Shown here: piece after piece, positions 36,201-48,200 of the stretch
How the letters are laid out: the number at the start of each line of letters is the position of its first letter
How positions within the stretch are numbered: the stretch's first letter is position 1
Assembly: GCA_013350335.1 (NCBI GenBank)
Contig: CM023541.1
Location: 36,696,739-36,760,738, forward strand
Source: Chimonanthus salicifolius
Taxonomy: Eukaryota; Streptophyta; Magnoliopsida; Laurales; Calycanthaceae
DNA length: 64,000 nucleotides
Direction: 5' to 3'
Translations under genes and position numbers: made by a program
Notes under the pieces: generated by a model
Seen by the model: the letters and a program-made list of their open reading frames with translations, nothing else
Told to the model about the DNA's origin: nothing
Databases searched by the model: none

Positions 36201-39200
36201 TCAAGTTGCTCTCATTGTTGGATTAAAAATCCATCCAAAAATGACCACATTTTTACCATTGATCTTTTGATACTTGAAAATCATGACCTTTCAAATTCAA
36301 CAGACCTGATATTTTGTAAGAAGTATCATCCTGAAAATACTTTCAAACCCACCTATCCCATGCATTGGCGCCCACCCCTGTGGGCCCTACAAGGCCCAGG
36401 GGTGACTGTCGCTCACGGGCGACATCACCCAAGTGGAAGTGATTCTACATGTAAGTGGCCAACTGAGTCCCAAAAAATGGATTAGATATTGATTATAATC
36501 CAACCAATTGGACTTCATTTCTCTTATTTGAAATGGCAATAGACTATGATAGTTCTCACTCTAAATTGGAATTTAAAATCATAAAGAAGGAATAATTACT
36601 AGGCTAGAATTCAAGAGAGAAAGGAGGGGGGTTTGGGTGGGGGGGATACTGAGGATAAGATGGTCATATGTTGGCTTCTTTATTTGACTAAGCCCTATTG
36701 CTCATATGTTCAAGTTCATTGGAAATACAATATTTTTGGGATGGTTTGCCAACCTCATAATTGCAAAAAAAGAACTTTGTAATATAAATGAGTTATAGTT
36801 GGAAGTTAGAGATTACGTTGTTGCAAAAAACTCTAACAACGCATGTTGGAAGGTCATGCAAGGAGTAGCAAAGTATATTTGATCTTCTAAGAGGCTCAAA
36901 GTAAGAATATAATGTTGTTCATATTAGCTACAAAAGCTTGTTACCTCCAATGGAACCGTTTACACTCTTTACTAGCACCAACAAAGACAATGCCAACAAG
37001 GTTAACAATCAACCTAAGAGATCATCATTTGCATTTATGTGTAGGGAGGTAATCCTTGGGGCAACAAGATCCCTCATTTCAGAGGAGATAAGTAGGTTTT
37101 TACTCTTGCTCATTGTGAAAATGGCAAGCATGTTGGTTGTCTTACTAGTACAAGTGCAAAAGCCTCTACAAACCTTCAGTTCAAAGATTCGGGGGATCGC
37201 TAACTGTGTGGAACCCATCTATCCTACAAGTCACAAACAGGAGGATGGATTCAAGATCAATAACTATTAAGGGCCAAGTGGTGAATGAGGGAGTTGAAAT
37301 ACGTATCACAACTGTGTATGGTCCAAATACAGGCGAGGATCGGGACAAGGTTTGGACTGAGTTAGACGATATCCAAAGCTGGTGTTCAGCATGACCCGAC
37401 CCGAGAAATCATGCGGGCCGGGTCAAGAATTTCGGGTCAGCAGGTCGGGTCGGGTTGAGAAGATAAAAACTCGCATGGAATTCGGGTCGGGTTGTGTTGA
37501 GGATTTTACAAGTTAACTCGACCCGACTCAACTCAACTCGACCCTACTAAAATTAGGCTAAAATGGGTTAAGAATATGGGTCGGGTTAGAATTCGGGTTG
37601 GAATTCGGGTCGGGTTGTGACGTTCGGGTCGAGAATTTGGGTCGGGTCAGGTTCCATAAATATCAACTTGGGTCGGGTTGGGTTTTAAGGAACCCGACCC
37701 TCCCGACCAGAGTTGCAGCCCTATATTCAAGTAAATGGTGCTTGGGGGTGATTTCAATATTACGAGATTCTCGTAGGAACGGAAGGGCGGGAGAGGTTTC
37801 ACTAGGGGAATGGAAGCGTTCTACGAGTTCAATGACACCTCTCTTTGGAGGACGTTTTACTTGGTCCAGTGGCCAGGCCAAGGTGGCAACGAGCAAGTTG
37901 GATAGATTCTTGACTTTTGCAAATTGGGACAAAGTCTTCGCAAGTGCCAGTCAGATCAAACTGTGTCCCATATCGGATCATTGTTCTATTATGAATGATT
38001 CCGAGGAGATTGATTGGGGCCCCAAACCTTTTAGATTCAGCAATGCATGGTTGTAGGATCCTAGTTTTGTGGGGTTGGTGAAAGAATGCTGGAAGAACTT
38101 TCCTGTATATGGGTAGGGAGGTTTTGTTTTATCAAAAAAGCTCACTCTACTAAAATCTAAAATCAAGGAGGGGGTATCTTCAACCAGTGGAGCTTTGAGA
38201 GAGAGGAAGGAAGCAACACTCTAAGAACTTGAAAGTTGGAACAGAGTGAAAGAAGATAGGGATCTAGAAAAAGATGAGATTGTTTGAGGTTGGAAGAGGT
38301 GGAGTGGAGACAAAAATCGAGGGTGTTATGGTTGAAAGAGGGGGATAAAAACACCAAGTTCTTTCATGCATACGCCAACGCTAGTCGGGCTGTGAATGAT
38401 ATTAGATCACTAGTAGTGGATGGAAGGCGCATCGTAGATAAGACAAGTATTAGAGAGGTAGTTACATGGTACTACTCGAGTATATTCCAGCCTCCCCTAG
38501 CATCATCACTCCCATCCCCTCCCATGGTTTTGCGTCATCGCCTACGTCTACGGGTACCCTCTTTCCTCACTCACGTAGTTTATATTGTGATTATTCTTTT
38601 TGGAAACCACGTGGCGTGTATGCCTCTTATCTCCCACAGGTCAGTGACAGCCTCTTAAAAGGTGGCGTGAACCCCTTCTTTTCACCCAACCTCCCCACTT
38701 CAGTTCATGTTTTGGAGTCTTCGAGAGTTTTCAGCTTAGTTTCTTCACAGTAAGCGGCGTTCCCTGAATGTGATCTAAATCGTCATTGGAGTCAACTTTT
38801 CTATCTCCCGGCACAGTTTGAGCAATTCCTGTCTCGCAAGCATTTTTCGGCAAATCAACATCCACTTTTTCGCCTTCGATATGCAGATGATTCCTCAGGA
38901 TCTCGTCAAACACACATCTTTGATATCAGGAGCCTTAGGAGATTTACATCATCAATGTTCCACAACCTCTTTGGTAGCACAACTTCTCCTTGCTCGACAT
39001 CATTTGGAGTGCAGACCTTCACAAAGGAGATCCGGCTACCTTCTTTTCTGACTTATCTTGATTTTCCTAGTTATGGTGACACTTTCTGGGGCAAGTCTGG
39101 TTTTAATCCCATCTTGGTGCATTTGCCATCTCCCACACTATTTTCCACCACGGACCCACCACATAGGCATCATAGCTCCCCTTTTACTGAACTCAGTTAC

Positions 39201-42200
39201 GCTTCCATTATAGAACCTAGTTTCCTTAGACCTAGGATGGACAGGATTTAGTTTAAGGGCATTAGCAAGGAAAGGACAGCATGGCTAAAAAGGGATTTTT
39301 CGGCAGAAGAAATTCGGTAGGCATTAGATAATCTAGAAGGCGACAAAGCCCTTGACGGTTTCAATTTTTCCTTTTTTAAGGCGTGATGGGAAATCGTCGG
39401 GTCGGATGTTTTTAAGTTCTTTAAGGAGTTTTAAAGGGACGGCATTATAAACAAAGGACTCAAGAAATCATTCATAACCCTAATTCACAAAAGAGAGGGC
39501 CCACCAAAACTCTCACATTTTCGCCCCATTAGTTTGGTAGGCATGCTTATAAATTGTTGGCAAAGGTGCTTGTGGCGAGGCGAAAAAAAGCATTACCAGA
39601 AGTGATTGGCGACACGCAGGGGCCTTCGTAGAAAACAGACAAATCTTGGATGGTGTATTGATTGCCAACGAACTGGTCCACATCAGGAAGAAAGAAAAAA
39701 AAAAGTCTGGGTTACTTTTCAAGATAGATATGGAGAAAGCATATGATTTTGTGGATTGGTCCTTTGTTGGGTATTTATTTGAAATGATGGGTTTTGGACA
39801 ACGGTGGAGAAAGTGGGTGAAAGCGTGCGTGGAGGAGACCTCCTACTCCATTTTAGTAAACGCGTCTCCGACGCAACCAATCACGACAAAGAGGGGTTTG
39901 AGACAAGGAGATCTATTCTCTCTCTTCATTTTCACTTTAGTGGGGGGAAGTCTTAACAAGTTGGTGGAAAAGGCTAGAGAGCTAGGAGTGGTGAAAGGTT
40001 TTGAGGTGTCACCAAATGGGCCGGTTATTACACATCTTCAATTTGTGGATGACACCTTATTTTTTTTGTAACTCTAGTATATCAGAGATTTTGGGCTTTA
40101 GTGTTGTTCTTAGGTGCTTTGAGCTAGTTTCAGGCCTCCGAATTAATCTTGGCAAAAGTACCCTCATTGGCATTGATGTGGAAGGGGAGAAGGTTAAGGA
40201 ATGGGCAAAAGAAGTCAGTTGTTGTGTTGGGAGTTTGCCTCTCACATATCTAGGCTTACCGGTAGGTGGTAACCCTAGAAGAAAGCAATTTTGGACTCCG
40301 GTGATAGAAAGGGTGGAGAGAAGGTTAGCTGGGTGGAATCGAAAGTACCTTTCCTTTGGTGGAAGGTTAACTCTCATTAAATCTGTGGACGTACTTCTTG
40401 TCCTTATTCGAAAAGATGAGAGGGGTTACCAATAAATTGGAGATGGTTTTTAGGAGGTTCCTATGGGGCGATCAAGATACGAAGAAGAAAATTCATCTTG
40501 TTGCTTGGTCAGAAGTATCTAAGCTAAAATCGAAAGGGAGTCTCGGAATCCACACCATTGCAAATCAGGAATGAAGCTTTGTTATGCAAATGGGATTGGC
40601 GGTTTGGACGAGAGAGGGATGCATTATAGGTTAGGATTCTGAGCGCCAAATATGGAACTGACAAAAGAAATGGGTAGAACCTTGAAGAGGAAGTGGAGAG
40701 AACTAGTTCAGTAACATTGAGAGGTTTGTGGAGAGTTAGCCAGGGCAGAACAATAGTGGGGAACCTCTTCAAGGGTAAGCTTAGATTTCTAGTGGGTAGA
40801 GGAGATCGGATCTTGTTTTGGAACGACCTATGGTTGGGTATAGACCGTTGTGTGATGGATTTCCAAGATTATTTAGGGCTGCAAAGAACAAACAAGCCTT
40901 AGTTCAGAACAACTATCGGGAACGGTCCTAACATTCTTTGGAACGTAGAATTTAGGAAAGAGTTGAGGTCTTTTGAGAAGGAAAGCTTGGATAAGCTATT
41001 AAGACAGTTAGGTGAGTTTCCAGTGGCATTGGGGCAGGAAGATGAGATGATATGGACAGGTGACACCTCAGGGGCATATTCGATCAAATCTATGGTGGAT
41101 ATGGCTACACAACAGGTGAGCGGTTCGATGTTGTCCCCTTGTTTAATTTGGAAAAACTAGACGCCCCCACAGGTTCAGACCTTTGTTTGGTGTGTGGTGA
41201 AGAGGAAAATTCTTACGAGAATGGATCTTAGGAGGAGAGGCATGTTGAGATTCAATGAAGATTATAGATGCCTTCTTTGTGGGTTTTCGGAAGAAACCAT
41301 TAATCATCTCTTCGTTACTTATCCAGTTGCCTAGCACCTATGGGGCAGTTTCTGCAACTTAATGGGCGTTTCATGGGTCGGTGCTAGCACCTGGGCAGAA
41401 ATGTTGGGTTCATGGTTTTTCCCATATCCCAATAAGAGGTGGAGGATAACGTGGCTCACAATTCCGGCCGTTATTTCATGGACTATCTGGAAAGCAAGAA
41501 ACTCAAGAATTTACAAAGAGAAGACCACTGAGATTTGCGAGTTATTCCAAAAAGCCAAATGGAGACTTTGTGTTTGACTCCTGCTCAACAAGGAGTTCAA
41601 AGAGTTCAAAGCCTCTAACCTGTAATCTTCGTGGGTGGGTTGTACGAGTGGAAGATCTAAGAAATTCAAAGTTTTGGTGGAGTGCACCCTCCTCAACATG
41701 GGATCATGAAATTTAATGTCGATAGAGCTTCTAGGGGAAAACCGGGGTCAGCAGATATAGGGGGTGTACTTAGAGATCACAACAATCAGACATCTATGGT
41801 ATTCACAGAATCAGTAGGGACTAGATATTCTAATGAAATTGAATTCTTTAGTATTAGGAGAGCTTTGATCATTAGGGTAGGTCTAGGAGGTGAAAAATTA
41901 GTCATTGAGAGAGATTCAGCTAAAATGGGTGAAAAGTTTGAAGCAACCCTCCTGGAGATTGATTATCACAGTTAGGGAGATCAGGGCACTTGTTAAGGGA
42001 CTAGAGGTCTCCTTTATCCACATCAAGCAGGCTGCAAATGGGGTAGCAGACTATTTTGCCAAGAACAGTGTAGAGGGACCCGTTTTAGATGTTTTCCACA
42101 TTTGAAGCAGGGGGACTCGTCTGGATCGTGCATATAGGACCTCCTTGTTCACTCGGAGTTTTTGTTGTTTTTTTAGACCTTGTTCTTTTACTATTGATTT

Positions 42201-45200
42201 TTCTATAATGATATTCTCTCTTTGTTACCGCTCAAAAAACAAAAGGCCCAACTCGAACCTGTGAAGCTTGATCAAGAACAAGTTTGTGTCACACATGGCT
42301 CACGCGCGCACAAAGACATGCATGCACACACGCATGCACTCTCAAAGACACACAGTATGAGAGGAATTTCTCCTCAAAAATATTGTTTGATAATTTGTGA
42401 GGAAAAATACCATATGGCATCATGACACCTCAGCATATCATACTATTATACTACTTTTAGGCACCCTAAGTTCTACTATGGTATTACCAATGTGAGAGAA
42501 CTCACGCCCTCCTACCTTTTACGACAAAGGATAATCCCCCCACTTCGAAGTATCTCATCTCTAAGAGATGACCCAAATTTATTTCTTCCAATCCAAAAGT
42601 GCTGAAAGAGAGGGTGGGCAGGGTTCAAGACTCTAATTAATTAAAGGGGTGAAAAAAAAAAGTAGCCTAATATCATAAGCCGAGCTTGAGCTTGTCACTG
42701 AGCTTTGGCTTGGATCTAGCTACATAAAGATTGGCACAGGCCATAACCAATTCTAGCTAGTGAAAAAGTTTAGACCCAAGACTGTGCCCGAGAAACTTAA
42801 ATAGAGCAGAGACCTAAATTAGGATGAGAAAATCATGTAGGAACCAAACTTGAACAAGTTTCCACCTTTAGTGGGCACAGAAATTGATGTAGGACACGAG
42901 AGACCCATCTCTTTTAGGATTTCCTATTTTCGCATTATTTTTAATTTAGAATTCTTGTATCATAAGCAAGCTAGGTCGGTAGCTTTCCTATTTGATTTAG
43001 GACTAACTTTCCTATTTGATTTAGGACTAGCTTTCCTATTTGATTTAGGAGTCCTTTTCTATTTTGATTTAGGAGTCCTTTTCTATTTTGATTTCTTATT
43101 TTTTTTCTTATAAATACAATGCATGTAAGAGAGGGACACACCTCTTTCGAATATATGAATTGATATAGATTTACTATCTTATTTTCCTCTATCATCTCTG
43201 CCGAGTTGCAGACCTTACTTTCATTGCTGGTTTTGTTCCGGCCATCGCTAATTCTAGGCTTAATCCCAGAGGAGATACCCTGCTGTCGCTGCCTTGGGCT
43301 TTATCCCAAGCTTATCTCAGTTACAAGTCTTCCGCCCCCTTCTACCATTCGTATTTCAGCCCTAAGATTCAAGGCCCCCACGTGCCAGCCATTTGCCCTT
43401 TAAGTTATTTTCACACGTGCGAACCATCTTACGTGTGTGAGTTCCGATAAGAGTCAGAATTGACTTAAATTGATTTTTATTCCCGCTTCCGTTACATTAG
43501 AAATGCCCAAGGTTGGAAATATGAATATGGAAAAGCAAAGTTTGAGAATACCATTTCAACTGGCTTATGAAACTTTTTTCCCAAGTATATTTCCCTTAAA
43601 GAAAAAGTTCTATAATCTTCCCAATCAAGGAATTCTAACTTTGCCAGACCTATCTTAGCACAATCAAGTCTCTCCATATATATGTCTCCCTTCCATATTT
43701 CTTCTATTCCATGGATCAGATTCTAGAGATTCAAAACATTAGTATAATCTATTTTTCCTCATATTCATAGAAACTCCTCCACTAAGGTTGCCCAAATAGC
43801 AAATGGGTCCCTTGAACCTGTTCTAAGGCAGATTTAATCCTTCAATTCTATCTTTACCTTTTCCATTATTTATACATGTACCAAGTTTCTCTATGAATCA
43901 TCTCTATATAAGTAATTTGACAAATTCCTTGAAAAGTGATATAACATGTTTTTCATTCTCATTGTGTTTTCATGACTAAACTAAGGGAGGATCCTTCGGA
44001 TAGAAATATAGATACACATTTGAATACATGTCATCATGTCCATCTACAAATGTTTCTAATTTAACCTATATCAACTGTCATTAAAGAGGGAGGTCGGTCG
44101 TGCATTCATGTGAATATTAGGTGTCTACGGTTGGTCGATATTAATTTGTCCTGATTCAGATGCATCATTTTGGGTTCGGATGCATTATTGATCAGATCCA
44201 GATTTAGATGTACCAAGATCTGAACAGACTACAGGCCACCTTGATGGCACTCATCTCATTATTCAATACTAGAAAGGCTCTTATAGTTGTATCTCGTAGC
44301 CTTGTCATGGCTCACCCTATAGCATAGATGCAGACTAGACCCACTCTCATTTGTGAATGAGATAAACTACTGGTTACTTCACAATGTTTGGAGGTAATCC
44401 ACCACCTGCAGAGTAATATATTCTTTCTCAGTCAAGTGATGAAGCTAAATTTTGAGCCATGGCTCATGGTGTTAGTGCTCTGCTATGAGAGATTAGGAAT
44501 TATGACTAAATTTCCAATGAAGCCTCATCATGATGAAGGTGGTGGGTCCAACTCCAACCTGATCAACAACTTGGGTGTTGCAAACATGTCATATTCCCAT
44601 GGGGGTCCAAAGGTTGTAGGTGGCATACACAAGGCCCTAATGAAAAGTGAGTCAGCATGATCTTCATTCTGACACCCATCCAACAACAACCCAATGTTCC
44701 AGGTGGTTCATGAAGGGGCCTGCCAAAGCCATGGCTTGGATGGAGCACATAAGTACTATACTTGCCTACTTGCAATGCCTAGATGAAGAAATTATCAATT
44801 TGATTAACAACTTGATCATTCATATTTTATAATAACATATTGCTGAAAAGATAAAACAAATATCAGACCAACAATGCTCTATAGAGCAAAGTGTTGAGCG
44901 ATGACGAAAAGGCAAATGTACAAAAATAGGGTGATGATGCCCATGTTATGTTGGATGAGTGGATTAACTTTGAAGAATAGAGTTAGAAACAACCACATTA
45001 GGGATGGTTTAAAACTAGACCAATAGATGATAAATTGAGAAAATTTCGTTTGAGGTGGTTTGGGCACATAAGTAGAAGACAAGAGACAGTTGTATGTAGG
45101 GTTGAGAGGATACAAGATGCAGGTACAAGGAGGGTTAGGCCTATGAAAACATGGAGGGAACGGATAAAGAAAGATATGATAGATGGTGGATTGACAAAAA

Positions 45201-48200
45201 GTATGGTTTAAGGGTCAAATGAAGAAGTAGAACTTAGAAAGCCGACCCCAGATAGATGAGATTGGGGCATCGATGATGATGATATTGTTGAAAAGATGTA
45301 GGAAGACAAGAGACAATCGTATGTAGGGTTGAGAGGGTACAAGATGCAAGTACAGGAAGGGTTAGGCCTATGAAAACATAGAGGGAACGGATAAAGAAAG
45401 ATAAGATAAATGGTGGATTGACAAAAAGTATGGTTTAAGGGTCAAATGAAGAAGTAGAACTTAGAAAGCCGACCCCAGATAGATGAGATTGGGGCGTCAA
45501 TGATGATGATACTGTTGAAAAGATGTAAGAAGGCAAGAGACAGTCGTATGTAGGGTTGAGAGGGTACAAGATGCAGGTACAAGGAGGGTTAGGCCTATGA
45601 AAACATGGAGGGAAGGGATAAAGAAAGATATGATAGATGGTGGACTGACAAAAAGTATGGTTTAAAGGTTAAATGAAGAAGTAGAACTTAGAAAGCCGAC
45701 CCCAGATAGATGAGATTGGGGCGTTGATACTGTTGAAAAGATGTAGGAAGCAAAAGCTGCTAACAGCAACACTGGTGATACTTTGGAAAGTTGTGATATT
45801 CTTACGAGATTCCCATAAAATGTAATTATACCAAAGACATCAAAAGATTTCAAATTGGGCAAATCTATGAGATCACAAGATATTTTCTTGATATTAATTA
45901 AAATCACTAAAAATTTCAACAAATATATCTTGAATATCTTTCACATGTATATTTTAAAATTTTCAAATTCATATCTTTTATATTTTCAACTTGTCTTTCG
46001 TTGGTGAGGTTTTCCTAAATATATCCTTATAAAACCAGGAAACTTGAAATTTCATGATAGTTTCCTAAGGAAAAAATTAGATAAAGCAATTCTAACAATG
46101 CATAAAACATTCCTTTTGAAAGAGAACAATCTACCAAATTAATACTTACACTCTAGGTGTTTGTCCAAAGAGCCATTGCACGGGAAATCCTTAAGCAGAT
46201 ACATGGAAACACCCGTACAGCAGTACCCAGCAAGGTTTAAAATATTGCGGTGGCGAACTCTACTCAGAATCTCAAGTTCTGAAAAGAAGGATTTGTCACT
46301 GTTCATAAAGCATTTGACAATAAGAGGAGACTCCATAAGAATACCCTTGTAAACTTGCACACACTCATTCTCAAAAAGAAGATTCTCATCTGCAAACCCA
46401 TCTGTCATACTTTCAATTTCACCAAGGGTGAAGTTTCGAGGAAACCCAAGTCTCCATGAAAATGGGCACCAACAAGTACTTGGTGGAGATGATGGTGACT
46501 TGTCTTCATGGGAAGCATCAATCAGTTCACACTGTGAATACTCAGGTTGAATAGACAGAACTTCTTGATCAATGTTCATGGGTAGCATTCTATCTTGGTT
46601 CTCACTCCCAACGGCTACTGATAGCATTATAGTTGCAACATTGTTGCTTTTCATCACTGCGACATTGCAGCCTACATGTTCATATATAAAGGTTCTGTCG
46701 TTTTTCAAGTGGCTGTCAATAGAAGAAAAGGCTCTTAAAATTCATCCATGTCTGAATGATAAAAATATCAGAAAGTATGGAAGTCATAAAAATGAGCACA
46801 TGGATGTTAAAGACACCAAAAAGGCTGTAAGAAAATAATGACATGACAACCAGTAGACATTGATTGAAAAGAAAATGTCAAAATTTGATCAATTTTTAAA
46901 GATAAATTTCAATCAAGTATGGCTGCATCAAGAAGTACTACTTAATTACATTGTATATTAAGTGAAAGAAATGACCAAATTGTAATCTCCCTTCAATAGT
47001 ATTCCTTCTATATTCATTTCTTTTTATCAACACTAAGATAACTATAAAAAAGAGGAAAAGTATAAACAGATAGAAACATAATAAATATCTATATGTTACA
47101 CTAAACAAATGGGTGGGTGCCAGGAGCATAAGAATCCCAATATTTTGGCACACTCTCTCCCCTAAAATACTCTCTATGTACATTTCACACGGGATGCCTA
47201 CAAAAGAAAAAAGATGCAATAAGAGGTATTATGCATTTCTTTTTCAAATGGTAACTAATATTTTATTAGAGAAGAAAGGTCTGCAAGAACACACTAAAAC
47301 TACAGGAGAAAGGAGCATGCACAAAAGACACAAAAACATGACCAAAATGGAAGCAAGAGAATGAGAGGATTAACACAAACATCAAACAAACTGTCACGAG
47401 ATATTCAACACACTGGAATGTACCCTAGCAAACCCAATGAAAATTATTCTATACTATATTTATAATTGAGAAAAAGAGCCACCTATCTAATACAATCCAG
47501 TGAGTATTGGTTTTTTGTGCTTCTTCAACAGTAATCATTTTGGGTGAAAATCCTGCAGCAAGCTTCACTTCCAACTTCACCTACATATGTAATTTAAAAA
47601 AAAAAAAAGGCTACAAATGAAGCTTCAAACAGTCAAGAAAAGAATCCTTCTACCAAAGGGAACAGTAGTAATAATAATAAAATAACCCACCTACCTCATT
47701 CTTCTTGCATTGTCGATAAAATGGCTGGAGAGCTACCTGATATTCTTCTCTCTTTTTTATGATCTCCTCCTCAAGCACCTTAGGGGTCATTTCTCCTGGT
47801 GCTGAGAACTCCAATTTTTCCCCTAAGGAAGATATGATGCAGAATGTAAATAACTAGAACATGAACTACTAAAGATAATAGGACAGATGCAGCTCAAATG
47901 TCATACATGGTTCAAGAATCAGGAAATTAGCAAAATTCATTACTGTTATATATATATATATAGATATATCTGTGTGTGTGTGTGAGAAATTCTCAAATCT
48001 ACAAAATGTATTAAGCCAAGCATGGAATTCACATGACAGGTTGTCTTTTTTAGTGATAGGTCCCAAAAGCTGAATTTTTCTTACTTTTTCTAGTGATGGA
48101 CAGTGCCACATTAGCATGGCTTACTAGTTACTACATCACAGAGCACACAAGTGTAGATAGATAGTACCTGAAGAATTTCATGAGTCCCAACCAATATTGT

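Larger units (their letters stand above)
37140..42245 (+). mobile_element. L1-type LINE, disrupted, antisense in kinase-like intron 4
   Basis: ORF2 fragments in order: endonuclease (TTVYGPNTGED; LGGDFNITRFS at about 37,740; FGGRFTWSS; SKLDRFL; PISDHCSI), connector (LWLKEGDKNTKFFHAYANAS), RT (HFRPISLVG at about 39,520; LLFKIDMEKAYDFVDWSFVG; RGLRQGDLFSLF; LQFVDDTLFFL with the catalytic DD; YLGLPVGGNPR), zf-RVT region (LRFLVGRGDRILFWNDLWLG; LLCGFSEETINHLF) and RNase H (IMKFNVDRASRGKPGSADIG; PSWRLIITVREIRALVKGLE). A 3' UTR ends in accgctcaaaaaacaaaag at 42,245. There are many stops and shifts, and no ORF1 was recognised. Two foreign blocks interrupt it (about 37,393-37,726 and 38,487-39,207). It is dead, and the 5' end is not clearly defined. 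Confidence 0.9.

Noticed and set aside
36938..37270. 110-codon frame as LINE ORF1 or a host gene
   Set aside because: No nucleic-acid-binding or zinc-knuckle motif is visible. The following LINE endonuclease is in another frame. Left unassigned.
42978..43100. CRISPR-like array
   Set aside because: Units are contiguous with no unique spacers, and the context is a plant nuclear genome. It is a minisatellite.
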